The translations under genes were made by a program, and so were the position numbers. 64,000 nucleotides of DNA from assembly GCA_020796225.1 (NCBI GenBank), contig CM036754.1, positions 22,262,867 through 22,326,866 of the forward strand, in the 5' to 3' direction. Source of the stretch: Arion vulgaris. Its lineage: Eukaryota > Mollusca > Gastropoda > Stylommatophora > Arionidae. The notes below the pieces were generated by a model that was not told the DNA's origin, searched no databases, and saw only the letters and a list, made by a program, of their open reading frames with translations. This document shows, piece by piece, positions 1-12,427 of the stretch; position 1 is the stretch's first letter, and the number at the start of each line of letters is the position of its first letter.

Positions 1-212
1 CAGTCGTTAAGAGATATATTTATGTTTAGAGCTATGCTAAACTTTCTTCTTCAATTCTTTCTTTTCTTCAATCCTGTTTTGCCTCACAGCGTCATAATAA
101 GAAGAGAATTCCAGAACGAGCCCTTGTGTGCGCTTCGTAAATATTGTCTTTCGTTGTTTTTGTTACCTCTGAGGTTCACCTTTGCGTGGCCGGGTTTTGA
201 TTTCTTTCCCAT
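1..212. other. Left flank of the satellite, no gene seen
   Basis: AT-rich sequence without a recognisable gene. Near its right end it contains CTCTGAGGTTCAC followed by unrelated bases. This resembles the core of the adjoining 55-bp unit (CTCTTTGAGGTTCAC) and may be a diverged edge unit or the seed of the array. Confidence 0.5.
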
Positions 213-3200
213 TTTATCTGAGCACATTGTTCTTTGAGGTTCACTGTCTGTTGGTAATCTGTTATTGTATCTGAGCACATTGCTCTTTGAGGTTCACTGT
301 CTGTTGGTAATCTGCTTATTTTATCTGAGCAACATTGCTCTTTGAGGTTCACTGTCTGTTGGTAATCTGCAATTGTATCTGAGCAACATTGTTCTTTGAG
401 GTACACTGTCTTTGGTAATCTGCTTATTGTATCTGAGCAACATTGCTCTTTGAGGTTCACTGTCTGTTGCAATCTGCTTTTTGATCTGAGCAACATTGTT
501 CTTTGAGGTTCACTGTCTGTTGGTAATCTGTATATCTGAGCAACATTGCTCTTTGAGGGTCACTGTCTGTTGGTAATCTGCTTATTGTATCTGAGCAACA
601 TTGCTCTTTGAGGTACACTGTCTGTTGGTAATCTGCTTATTGTATCTGAGCAACATTGTTCTTTGAGGTACACTGTCTGTTGGTAATCTGAGCAACATTG
701 TTCTTTGAGGTTCACTGTCTGTTGGTAATCTGCTTATTGTATCGAGCAACATTGTTCTTTGAGGTACATCTGTTGGTAATCTTAGTATCGAGCAACATTG
801 CTCTTTGAGGTTCACTGTATTTGAGTAATCTGCTTATTGTATCTGAGCAACATTGCTCTTTGAGGTTCACTGTCTGTTGTAATCTGCTTGTGTATCTGAG
901 CATCATTGTTCTTTGAGGTTCACTGTCTGTTGGTAATCTGCTTATTGTATCTGAGCAACATTGTTCTTTGAGGTACACTGTCTGTTGGTAATCTGCTTAT
1001 TGTATCAGCAACATTGCTCTTTGAGGTTCACTGTCTGTTGGTAATCTGCTTATTGTATCTGAGCAACATTGCTCTTTGAGGTTCACTGTCTGTTGGTAAT
1101 CTGCTTATTGTATCTGAGCAACATTGTTCTTTGAGGTTCACTGTCTGTTGGTAATCTGCTTATTGTATCTGAGCAACATTGTTCTTTGAGGTCACTGTCT
1201 GTTGGTAATCTGAGCAACATTGCTCTTTGAGGTTCACTGTCTGTTGGTAATCTGCTTATTGTATCTGAGCAACATAGCTCTTTGAGGTTCACTGTCTGTT
1301 GGTAATCTGCTTGATCAGCAACATTGTTCTTTGAGGTTCACTGTCTGTTGGTAATCTGTAGTATCGAGCAACATTGTTCTTGAGTTCATCTGTTGGTAAT
1401 CTGCTTATTGTATCTGAGCAACATTGTTCTTTGAGGTTCACTGTCTGTTGGTAATCTCTTTGTATCGAGCAACATTGCTCTTTGAGGTTCACTGTCTGTT
1501 GGTAATCTGCTTATTGTATCGGAGCAACATTGTTCTTTGAGGTTCACTGTCTGTTGGTAATCTGTTAGTATCTGAGCAACATTGCTCTTTGAGGTTCACT
1601 GTCTGTTGGTAATCTTCTTATTGTATCTGAGCAACATTGCTCTTTGAGGTTCACTGTCTGTTGGTAATCTGATTATTGTATCTGAGCAACATTGCTCTTT
1701 GAGGTTCACTGTCTGTTGGTAATCTGCTTATTGTATCTGAGCAACATTGCTCTTTGAGGTTCAATGTCTGTTGGTAATCTGCTTATTGTATCTGAGCAAC
1801 ATTGTTCTTTGAGGTTCACTGTCTGTTGGTAATCTGCTTATGTATCGAGCAACATTGCTCTTTGAGGTCACTGTCTGTTGGTAATCTGCTATGTACTGAG
1901 CAACATTGCTCTTTGAGGTTCACTGTCTGTTGGTAATCTGCTTGAGTGTATCTGAGCAACATTGTTCTTTGAGGTTCACTGTCTGTTGGTAATCTGCTTA
2001 TTGTATCTGAGCAACATTGTTCTTTGAGGTTCACTGTCTGTTGGTAATCTGCTTATTGTATCTGAGCAACATTGCTCTTTGAGGTTCACTGTCTGTTGGT
2101 AATCTGCTTATGTATCAGCAACATTGTTCTTTGAGGTTCACTGTCTGTTATTAATCTCTTATTGTATCTGAGCAACATTGTTCTTTGAGGTTCACTGTCT
2201 GTTGGTAATCGTATTGATCTGAGCAACATTGTCTCTTTGAGGTTCACTGTCTGTTGGTAATCTGCTATGATCGAGCACATTGCTCTTTGAGTGTTCACTG
2301 TCTGTTGGTAATCTGCTTATGTATCTGAGCAACATTGCTCTTTGAGGTTCACTGTCTGTTGGTAATCTGTATGTTCTAGCAACATTGCTCTTTGAGGTTC
2401 ACTGTCTGTTGGTAATCTGCTTATTGTATCTGAGCAACATTGCTCTTTGAGGTTCACTGTCTGTTGGTAATCTGCTTATTGTATCTGAGCAACATTGCTC
2501 TTTGAGGTTCACTGTCTGTTGGTAATCTGCTTATTGTATCTGAGCAACATTGTTCTTTGAGGTTCACTGTCTGTTTGTAATCTGCTTATTGTATCTGAGC
2601 AACATTGCTCTTTGAGGTTCACTGTCTGTTGGTAATCTGCTTATTGTATCTGAGCAACATTGCTCTTTGAGGTTCTGTCTGTGTATCTGACAATTGGTTT
2701 AGAGTTCCTGTCTATTGTATCTGAGCAACATTGCTCTTTGAGGTTCACTGTCTGTTGGTAATCTGCATTAGCTTTTGGGTTACTGTCTGTTGTAATCTGA
2801 GCAACATTGCTCTTTGAGGTTCACTGTCTGTTGGTAATCTGCTTTTTGTATCTGAGCAACATTGCTCTTTGAGGTTCACTGTCTGTTGGTAATCTGCTTA
2901 TTGTATCTTGAGCAACATTGCTCTTTGAGGTATCACTGTCTGTTGAGTAATCTGCTTTTGTATCTGAGCAACATTGCTCTTTGAGTTCACTGTCTGTTGG
3001 TAATTGAGCAACATTGTCTTGAGGTTCACTGTCTGTTTGTAATCTGAGCAACATTGCTCTTTGAGGTTCACTGTCTGTTGGTAATCGAAGATCTGAGTCT
3101 TCTGTGTATCTGAGCAACATTGCTCTTTGAGGTTCACTGTCTGTTGGTAATCTGCTTATTGTATCTGAGCAACATTTGTTCTTTGAGGTCACTGTCTGTT

Positions 3201-6200
3201 GGTAATCTGCTTATTGTATCTGAGCAACATTGCTCTTTGAGGTTCACTGTCTGTTGGTAATCTGCTTATTGTATCTGAGCAACATTGTTCTTTGAGGTTC
3301 ACTGTCTGTTGGTAATCTGCTTATTGTATCTGAGCAACATTGGTCTTTGAGGTTCACTGTCTGTTGGTAATCTGCTTATTGTATCTGAGCAACATTGCTC
3401 TTTGAGGTTACTGTCTGTTGGTAATCGTTATTGTATCTGAGCAACATTGCTCTTTGAGGTTCACTGTCTGTTGGTAATCTGCTTATTGTATCTGAGCAAC
3501 ATTGCTCTTTGAGGTTCACTGTCTGTTTGTAATCTGCTTATTGTATCTGAGCAACATTGCTCTTTGAGGTTCACTGTCTGTTGGTAATCTGCTTATTGTA
3601 TCTGAGCAACATTGCTCTTTGAGGTTCACTGTCTGTTGATAATCTGTTATTGATCAGAACATTGCTCTTTGAGGTTCACTGTCTGTTGGTAACTGCTTAT
3701 TGTATCGAGCAACATTGTCTTTGAGGTTCACTGTCTGTTGGTAATCTGCTTATTGTATCTGAGCAACATTGCTCTTTGAGGTTCACTGTCTGTTGGTAAT
3801 CTGCACATTTTAGGTCATCTGTGACAACATTGCTCTTTGAGGTTCACTGTCTGTTGTACACATTCTGCTGAGTTATCTTTGGTATCGAGCAACATTGTCT
3901 TTGAGGTTCACTGTCTGTTGGTAATCTGAGCAACTTTCTTTAGGTTACTGTCTGTTGGTAATCAGCAACATTGTCTTTGAGGTTCACTGTCTGTTGGTAA
4001 TCTGTTAGTATCAGCACATTGTCTTTGAGGTTCACTGTCTGTTGTAATCTGTATGTATGAGCAACATTGCTCTTTGAGGTTCACTGTCTGTTGGTAATCT
4101 GTTTGTATCTGAGCAACATTGTCTTTGAGGTTCACTGTCTGTTGGTAATCTGCTATGTATCGAGCAACATTGTTCTTTGAGGTTCACTGTCTGTTGGTAA
4201 TCTGCTTATTGTATCTGAGCAACATTGTTCTTTGAGGTTCACTGTCTGTTGGTAATCTGCTTTTGTATCGACAACATTGCTCTTTGAGGTTCACTGTCTG
4301 TTGGTAATCTGCTTATTGTATCGAGCAACATTGTCTTTGAGGTCACTGTCTGTTGGTAATCTGCTTGTATCAGCAACATTGCTCTTTGAGGTTCACTGTC
4401 TGTTGGTAATCTGCTTATTGTATCGAGCAACATTGTCTTTGAGGTTCACTTCTGTCTAGCAACATTGTTGAGTCTGTCTGTTGTATCTGAGCAACATTGT
4501 TCTTTGAGGTTCACTGTCTGTTGGTAATCTGGCAACATTGCTTTAGTCACGTCTTGAAGAGCAACATTGCTCTTTGAGGTTCACTGTCTGTTGGTAATCT
4601 GCTTATTGTATCGAGCAACATTGTCTTTGAGGTTCACTGTCTGTTGGTAATCTGCTTATTGTATCTGAGCAACATTGTTCTTTGAGGTTCACTGTCTGTT
4701 GGTAATCTGCTTTATGTTTGTAATCTGAGCAACATTGCTCTTTGAGGTTCACTGTCTGTTGGTAATCTGCTTATTGTATCTGAGCAACATTGCTCTTTGA
4801 GGTTCACTGTCTGTTGGTAATCTGAGCACATTGTCTTTGAGGTTCACTGTCTGTTGGTAATCTGAGCAACATTGCTCTTTGAGGTTCACTGTCTGTTGGT
4901 AATCTGCTTATTGTATCTGAGCAACATTGCTCTTTGAGGTTCACTGTCTGTTGGTAATCTGGCAACATTGTCTTTGGGTTACTGTCTGTTGGTAATCTGA
5001 GCAACATTGTTCTTTGAGGTTCACTGTCTGTTGTAATCTGCTTATTGATCTGAGCAACATTGCTCTTTGAGGTTCACTGTCTGTTGGTAATCTGAGCAAA
5101 TTGTCTTTGAGGTTCACTGTCTGTTGGTAATCGTATGATCGAGCAACATTGCTCTTTGAGGTTCACTGTCTGTTGGTAATCTGCATTGTATCGAGCAACA
5201 TTGTTCTTTGAGGTTCACTGTCTGTTGGTAATCTATTGATCGAGCAACATTGCTCTTTGAGGTTCACTGTCTGTTGGTAATCTGCTTATTGTATCTGAGC
5301 AACATTGTTCTTTGAGGTTCACTGTCTGTTGGTAATCTGCTTATTGTATCTGAGCAACATTGCTCTTTGAGGTTCACTGTCTGTTGGTAATCTGCTTATT
5401 GTATCTGAGCAACATTGTTCTTTGAGGTTCACTGTCTGTTGGTAATCTGATTATTGTATCTGAGCAACATTGCTCTTTGAGGTTCACTGTCTGTTGGTAA
5501 TCTGCTTATTGTATCTGAGCAACATTGCTCTTTGAGGTTCACTGTCTGTTGGTAATCTGCTTATTGTATCTGAGCAACATTGCTCTTTGAGGTTCACTGT
5601 CTGTTGGTAATTCTTGTTATTGTATCGTAGAGCAACATTGCTCTTTGAGGTTCACTGTCTGTTGGTAATCTGCTTATTGTATCTGAGCAACATTTCTCTT
5701 TGAGGTTCACTGTCTGTTGGTAATCTGCTTATTGTATCTGAGCAACATTGCTCTTTGAGGTTCACTGTCTGTTGGTAATCTGCTTATTGTATCTGAGCAA
5801 CATTGCTCTTTGAGGTTCACTGTCTGTTGGTAATCTGCTTATTGTATCTGAGCAACATTGCTCTTTGAGGTTCACTGTCTGTTGGTAATCTGCTTATTGT
5901 ATCTGAGCAACATTGCTCTTTGAGGTTCACTGTCTGTTGGTAATCTGCTTATTGTATCTGAGCAACATTGTTCTTTGAGGTTCACTGTCTGTTGGTAATC
6001 TGCTTATTGTATCTGAGCAACATTGCTCTTTGAGGTTCACTGTCTGTTGGTAATCTGCTTATTGTATCTGAGCAACATTGCTCTTTGAGGTTCACTGTCT
6101 GTTGGTAATCTGCTTATTGTATCTGAGCAACATTGGTCTTTGAGGTTCACTGTCTGTTGGTAATCTGCTTATTGTATCTGAGCAACATTGCTCTTTGAGG

Positions 6201-7805
6201 TTCACTGTCTGTTGGTAATCTGCTTATTGTATCTGAGCAACATTGCTCTTTGAGGTTCACTGTCTGTTGGTAATCTGCTTATTGTATCTGAGCAACATTG
6301 GTCTTTGAGGTTCACTGTCTGTTGGTAATCTGCTTATTGTATCTGAGCAACATTGCTCTTTGAGGTTCACTGTCTGTTGGTATCGACACATTGTCTTTGG
6401 GTTCACTGTCTGTTGGTAATCTGGCACACATTGTTCTTTGAGGTTCACTGTCTGTTGGTAATCTGACAACATTGTCTTTGAGGTTCACTGTCTGTTGGTA
6501 ATCTGAGCAACATTGTTCTTTGAGGTTCACTGTCTGTTGGAATTGAGAACATTGTCTGAGGTTCACTGTCTTTGGTAATCTAGAGCAACATTGCTCTTTG
6601 AGGTTCACTGTCTGTTGGTAATTACTGCTTAGTTTGTAATCTGAGCAACATTGTTCTTTGAGGTTCACTGTCTGTTGGTAATCTGCTTAGTATCTGAGCA
6701 ACATTGTCTTTGAGGTTCACTGTCTGTATGGTTCTGCTTTGTAATCGACAACATTGCTCTTTGAGGTTCACTGTCTGTTGGTAATCTGCTTATTGTATCT
6801 GAGCAACATTGCTCTTTGAGGTTCACTGTCTGTTGGTAATCTGCTTATTGTATCTGAGCAACATTGTTCTTTGAGGTTCACTGTCTGTTGGTAATCTGCT
6901 TATTGTATCTGAGCAACATTGTTCTTTGAGGTTCACTGTCTGTTGGTAATCTGCTTATTGTATCTGAGCAACATTGCTCTTTGAGGTTCACTGTCTGTTG
7001 GTAATCTGCTTATTGTATCTGAGCAACATTGTTCTTTGAGGTTCACTGTCTGTTGGTAATCTGCTTATTGTATCAGAATAACATTGCTCTTTGAGGTTCA
7101 CTGTCTGTTGGTAATCTGATTATTGTATCTGAGCAACATTGCTCTTTGAGGTTCACTGTCTGTTGGTAATCTGCTTATTGTATCTGAGCAACATTGCTCT
7201 TTGAGGTTCACTGTCTGTTGGTAATCTGCTTATTGTATCTAGCAACATTGCTCTTTGAGGTTCACTGTCTGTTGGACTAATCTGCTTCTGTTGTATCTGA
7301 GCAACATTGCTCTTTGAGGTTCACTGTCTGTTGGTAATCTGCTTTTGTTATCGTTTTAGCAACATTGCTCTTTGAGGTTCACTGTCTGTTGGTTAATCTG
7401 TCTTTTGGTATCTGAGCAACATTGCTCTTTGAGGTTCACTGTCTGTTGGTAATCTGCTTAGTTGCTATCTGGAGACAACATTGTCTTAGGTTCACTGTCT
7501 GTTGTAATCCTTGACGACAACATTGCTCTTTGAGGTTCACTGTCTGTTGGTAATCTGCTTATTGTATCTGAGCAACATTGCTCTTTGAGGTTCACTGTCT
7601 GTTGGTAATACTGCTTATTGATCTGAGCAACATTGTTCTTTGAGGTTCACTGTCTGTTGTAATCTGACTTATTGTGATCGGAGAACATTGCTCTTTGAGG
7701 TTCACTGTCTATTGGTAATCTGCTTATTGTATCTGAGCACATTGTCTTGAGGTTCACTGTCTGTTGGTAATCTGCTTATGTATCAACAAAGTTGTTCTTG
7801 AGGGT
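213..7805. repeat. 55-bp satellite array, about 140 units
   Basis: Head-to-tail units of 55 bp. The core in + orientation is GAGCAACATTGCTC, then TTTGAGGTTCACTGTC, TGTTGGTAATCTGC and TTATTGTATCT. The best ordered block lies at about 5260-6360, where successive units are almost identical. Units carry either C or T in ATTGYTC; the C form makes a 6-bp palindrome with a 2-base spacer (GAGCAA-CA-TTGCTC). Many units elsewhere have lost 1-15 bases. Because 55 is not a multiple of three, frames rotate through the array. On the minus strand two of three frames stay open and the third meets TGA, which gives 60-120 codon frames that are not genes. No function can be assigned; satellite of this kind is typical of heterochromatin-like or structural DNA. 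Confidence 0.97.
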
Positions 7806-8905
7806 TCTGTCTGATTGTAATTGCTTTTGTTCTTGATTTCAAATGCTCTTTGAGTCACTATCATTGAATCTAGACATTTAATTCTGCAGACTAGTTTTCG
7901 TCTATCATTGAAGTCAGCGTCAGGATATTGCTCTGAGGTATAATTTGGGCAACGTATTGTATTGAAGCACTTTGCTCTGTGCAAATAACACTGCTTTATC
8001 CATAGATCTGATCACTATTCATTCTGAAGGTAACTGTCTGCAGTTGGTAACTCTCTCACTTGATCAGCACATGCAGATCTTTGAGTTCATAGTTCATGGT
8101 AATCGTATTGATCGAGCAGATTGTCATTTAGTCACTGTCTGTTGTGAATGGTCTTATATTAATCAGACAACAGTTCTCTTTAGTTCACTTGATCAAGTTG
8201 GAATCTCTTATTGTACATGGCAACATTGCTTCTTTGAGTTACTGTCAGTTGGTAATCATATATTAGTACCAAGCAAGCATTGACTTCCATCTTGAGGTCA
8301 GTGTCTGTTGTAACTGCATCGAACACACATTGCTCTGAGGTTCCTGTCTGGAGATGAGATGAATTGATTCACTGTATTGTAATCGAGCAAATGATCTTTC
8401 AAGGTCCACATGAGTTGTAAGGCTTGTCTAATTGAGGCACTAGTGTGAAAAGCAAACCTTCTCTTTAGGTTCTTCACTGTCTTTATAAATCCAAGTGTAC
8501 CGTTCTCTTTCACTGTCGGATCAGCCAACGATGTCGAGTTCCATAAATTCTATTGGAATCTGACGCAGCTAGCATTTATTGTTACGTCATTTTGGATCTG
8601 GTGCTTATCCTTGGGAGTGTCTGCGTTTAAGCTTGCTAGGTACGTCTCGTATCTGAGCCATTGTTTTTCGGGTTACTGTCAGTCTGTAATCGCATTTACT
8701 TGAGGTAACATGTCGTATCTACAACATTGCTACTGGGTCCTGGTTAAACACCTGGGCTGGCACTTGGTAAATTGAGCAGCATTTTTGAGGTACCTCTTTA
8801 GTAATCATCTACTATTGCTCTGATTCACATTTGTGGTAATTGTATGTACTAAGACAACATTGTCATTTATTCATGATCTTATTAATCTGCTTTTGAGCTT
8901 TTCAA
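7806..8905. repeat. Decayed edge of the 55-bp satellite
   Basis: Fragments of the satellite unit (variants of CTCTTTGAG, TTCACTGTCTGTTG, GGTAATC and AACATTG) recur at roughly unit spacing but are separated by unrelated bases and mutations, and similarity fades from left to right. This looks like an old array edge no longer homogenised by unequal exchange. A fragment of the LTR-like repeat is embedded in it. Confidence 0.7.
8527..8650 (+). repeat. Fragment of the LTR-like repeat inside decayed satellite
   Basis: CATAAATTCT, GGAATCTGA, TTTGGATCTGGTGCTTATCC and GTGTCTGCGTTTAAGC parallel the segment at about 9238-9360 (CATAAATTCTGC, GGAAATCTGATT, GAGCTCTGGTGCTTATCC, GTGTCCGGTTTTAGC). It is a partial copy in the same orientation less than 1 kb from the complete one, so a local duplication or an older insertion are both possible. 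Confidence 0.6.
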
Positions 8906-9164
8906 TGTATTGTTTTCAGTTTACAAGATCGGTATGTAAAATGATTATTTATCTAAGACAAAGTCTCTAAGGACATAGTTTTAATCTATATTCTATATAG
9001 GCAAATTGTTTCAGATGAATGTTTTGATTCAATAAATCATTTAATGAAACCATTAACTTGTTTAGATCATCATGCGCTCGTGGTCATTTTTGTATTCGAG
9101 CAAAAATTTCGAAAAATTGGGTTTTGGTATTTAGTATTGCTTATCTATTCGGAAGTTATATCCT

Positions 9165-10440
9165 TTTCTCACCTCTCTCTCTTTCTCTTTATTCTCTCTC
9201 TCGATCGGCATCACCGCTTGACTGATGTACCAGATCTCCTCATAAATTCTGCTTTAATGTGGAAATCTGATTCCTGCAGCCGTGTATTTCGTCACATCTT
9301 TAGCGCCATTTGGAGCTCTGGTGCTTATCCTTCGCCGACGTGTCCGGTTTTAGCAAGCGTTTACTGGGTTCTCTCTCCATCACCTCGGCTGTCCCAAGCC
9401 GACCTGCAAGGCAGCAGGTTGCTATTTTCTTTTAGGGTAGCTATCCTTTAACAACCTTCCCTCCCGGGTTGTTTAGCGTCATGTACCCAGTTTACCAGTT
9501 TTTTTTGGACTGCTTGGTTTGCCTGCCGTCCAGTTTTGTGTACGGTTTACTCCAGTAGCCTTTGATTGTCCCCAATCAACTACAAGGCAGTAGTAGTATC
9601 TGCGAGGAAACACGGTTATTGCTCTCTTGATGGAGATCGCATCTTCGAGGCTCGCCACCTCGCGTTTCTTTTTGGTGTCCATTCGCCCATTTCTGCTTGT
9701 GCCCTCGTCCACCGACTGGGCCCCTCCCTTTTTCTCGTCTCTTGTGCTCACATTGTTCTACTGGGCGATACGTTACCCATTTCTATCTCACTGTGCACAG
9801 TGCACAGTTTATCACCATTCGGTAGGAACTTTTGCACTGGATTCAAGCCTCTGCTGGGCTTTCCAGTTTTTTTTTTACAATTCCCACTCACCCGTACGTT
9901 AGCCACGCATTTTGGACGCTCTATTATCAACACCGTGCATGTCTATCCCCACCGGTGGGCTCCCCTGTGTATCGTCCGTATGCGTATTCTCTCTACTTTG
10001 GTGCCTGCTCACCGTGTTTATCTGTTTTCTCACCGTGCTCACATTTACTATGCCACGAGACTGTCATGACACGTAACTCAATTCGAGCTCCCACCTCGTG
10101 GCTCAGAGTCTCGCCCCATATGGGCCCAGTCTCTTTTCTGGATGCACCTTTCATTCCTTTATGTTTATTTGTTCAGCTTTTCCCATCGGCCGGGAAGATA
10201 TGCATTAATAGTCACTCTGGATTCTGCTCGTCTGTGTTGCGAGCGGATCTCATCCAATGTAACTGCGTCTGCATCACTACATCGATAAGACAGGCACAAG
10301 AGTAGCTATCCCTCGATCCCTACCGCTTAGCCAGACAGGAACCGTTGTCTGTTTCCAGGGTCACCACGCGGAGGTGGGGTAGGATCTTGGTTAGTGCCAC
10401 TCACTAATCCTGGCGCGACGTTGCCCTTGGCCTTAACCTT
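9165..10440 (+). mobile_element. LTR-like pyrimidine-rich repeat, copy 1
   Basis: A 1.28-kb segment, pyrimidine-rich on this strand, begins with a CTCTCTCT tract and ends near CACTAATCCTGGCGCG and CCTTGGCC. It aligns along its whole length with the minus-strand repeat at 13681-15094. Shared blocks are the CTCT tract and GATCG, GAGCTC followed by AGCGTTTACTGG, GGACTGCTTGGTTTGC, TCCCCAATYAA, GGGCTTTCCAGTT, GCATTAATAGYCACTCTGG, TCTGTGTTGCGAGC, and GGTCACCACG plus GAGGTG. The family interpretation (solo LTR) rests on copy 2, which has a target duplication and a TATA box. Open frames of 90-167 codons inside have no recognisable domain and are judged accidental. No flanking gag-pol is present. Confidence 0.7.
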
Positions 10441-10464
10441 ACCTGATTAAACCTTTTAAAAATA

Positions 10465-11184
10465 ACGCTTTTCTGCACAGCTTGATATTAAGAGAGTTGA
10501 CTATTAAATAATAAAAATTAGACAACACTTCTGTTCTGCAACAGCTGATATTAAAGAGAGTTGACTAGTAAATAATATAATCAGAACAATATTAAGAGAG
10601 TTGCATTAAATAATAAAAATCAGACAATATTAAAGAAGTTGGCATTAAATAAATAAAATCAGAAAATATTAAAGAGTTGACTATTAAATAATATAAATCA
10701 AGAACAATATTAAAGAGAGTTGTATTAAATTAAAATCAGAACAAACATATGTTCTGACATTGATATTAAAGTTATTAAAAATATAAAATCAAGAATATTA
10801 AAGCTGCTATTAAATATAAAAATCAAGAACAATACTAAAGAGAGTTAGCTATTAAATAATATAAAATCAAGACTATTAAGAGTTGACTATTAAATAATAT
10901 AAATCAGGACAATATTAAGAGAGCTGCTATTAAATAATATAAATAAGAACAATACAAAGAGTATATTAAATAATATAAATAAGAACAATACTAAGAGTTG
11001 ACTAATTAAATAATATAAAATCAAGGACAATATAAAGAGAGTTGACTATTAAATATGAAAATCAGACAACACTGTTCTGCAACATTGATATTAAAAGAGT
11101 TTATTAAATAATATAAAATTAGAACAAACTTGTCTGCAACAGCGATATTAAAGAGAGTTGGCTATTAAATAATATAAAATCAAG
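10465..11184 (+). repeat. AT-rich tandem array grown from a LINE-b tail
   Basis: About fifteen irregular units of roughly 45 bp carry TTAAAGAGAGTTG, GGCTATTAAATAAT and ATAAAATCAAGAACAATA; a few longer units add TGTTCTGCAACAGC TTGATATTAAAG. The order TTCTGCAACAGC, TTGATATTAAAGAGAG, TTGGCTATTAAA, ATCAAAGAAAATTAAA is exactly that of the LINE-b tail at 17070-17150. The array ends where that LINE sequence continues with AATATTTCGGACACATCAAACG. The units are therefore amplified LINE coding sequence. Units are rich in 1-3 base deletions. Confidence 0.85.
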
Positions 11185-11240
11185 AACAATTAAATATTTC
11201 GGACACATCAAACGACAGGAGCGCCTAGAGAATAATTTTT
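11185..11240 (+). pseudogene. LINE-b tail remnant at the array edge
   Basis: A short stretch matches the LINE-b 3' reading frame (KYFGHIKR-ER-LE in translation) and then breaks into a T tract. It is the non-amplified continuation of the array to its left, and it identifies the array's source. Confidence 0.75.
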
Positions 11241-11599
11241 TTTTAAACTTGTCTGCAACGCAAATTGAAAATGCGGCACCTACATGACAACAAACCACGA
11301 ATTTGTGATGAGATATCAGAGCATCGTAAAAATATTGCCAGTATGTCTCTGTATGTAGTCGTCCATATGTTAGTGGGTTTTTTTTATTCGTCACTCCTGT
11401 TGTTCGTTTGCTTGATAAAGGCCTTGTTGGTCAAAACGTTGCAGTATATTGCCATTGTTTTTGTAATTTGTAATACTACAGTACTTTTTTCTTACGTGTT
11501 TCGCCATTAATAAGGGTAAAATTGTTAACCTAGATCAACTGACGTCAGTCACAGCCAACTCTAGATAACTAGGCCAGACAACTGACCAGGGTTTCCCTA
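11241..11599. other. No feature recognised
   Basis: AT-rich sequence. A second short AACTTGTCTGCAACGC at about 11249 may be a last diverged piece of the array. No gene or terminal repeats were seen. Confidence 0.4.
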
Positions 11600-11832
11600 C
11601 CTAGATCAGAAAAGGGGCCGGAAAATATAGATGTTTGATAGAACACTGCAAGCTTTTTTCCCAATTTTACTCAATTCTGTGAGTCTATGGTTATTTATTG
11701 GTGAAAAATACTTATAATATTGATATTCCTTATTGTTAAACTTAACTTGTTGCATAATATAACTTCAAGTTAGCATTTTGTGTTGATTTTAAAATGAATC
11801 CGTCTATATACACCAATACTGAAATGCGAGGT
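11600..11832 (-). repeat. Unclassified dispersed repeat R1, copy 1
   Basis: Read on the minus strand it matches 32071-32325 over about 230 bases. Shared blocks are CTCGCATT, GTATATAGAC, AACACAAAATGCTAA, GTTATATTATG, CACAGAATTGAGTAAAATTG and CAAACAT. No coding potential or terminal structure was seen, so the class is unknown. Confidence 0.75.
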
Positions 11833-12427
11833 CATGTGGTGTAGTTGGGGTCTGATTTCCCATAATTCTTACCTGAATCAGAAAGCCCATACGTTTATAG
11901 TTAGCTCTGCGTCAGTCGACCGGTCAGAGTTCACGGAAGCGAACGTAAAGGGAAACCATGCTCAAAGGTCACGAATGTCGTTGCATTTATCGCTGGAGAC
12001 AAGATGTATTCAGGCAAGGGACAATCCCATAAAACTAATCTTATTATAAGAAAGTTTGTTATTTAGTACAATTATTTTCTATAATTTTATACTATTTTTA
12101 TATACAATTGGGGATTCAATCGATAATTAAACGGACTATTTGAGCTAGAGTCCTCGTTTATCTGAGAAGTAGTTTGGCTGCGTAAGAATGAATATACCCT
12201 TTCCAGCTGAATAAAAATAACATTGTTTTGACAATTATTATTGCAATAGCGATCAAATGTCAGAGGTCGCAATGTTACATCCTATGTAGGAACTTGTAAA
12301 CTAGCCCCAGAAATAGTGCACGGCACAATGCTTGAAGTATTAGAGGCAAAAAGATGAGCTTCAGTACAAATAATGTGTTTTAATAAGGAGATATTGTATA
12401 AATAACAGGATTGTTATATTATTATGA
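11833..12427. other. No feature recognised
   Basis: Low-complexity AT-rich sequence with no supported gene, RNA or repeat family. Confidence 0.4.

Noticed and set aside
213..7805. CRISPR array or repeat-coding protein in the 55-bp array (frames with RLPTDSEPQR and DYQQTVNLKEQCC)
   Set aside because: There are no unique spacers between repeats, units abut directly and the genome is animal. The frames arise because two of three minus-strand frames of the unit lack stops; a 55-bp period rotates frames, so no protein repeat is conserved.
9044..10305. Genes in the 135-, 167- and 157-codon frames
   Set aside because: They overlap one another in several frames inside the LTR-like repeat, show no domain, and are not conserved in frame in the homologous copy at 13681-15094.
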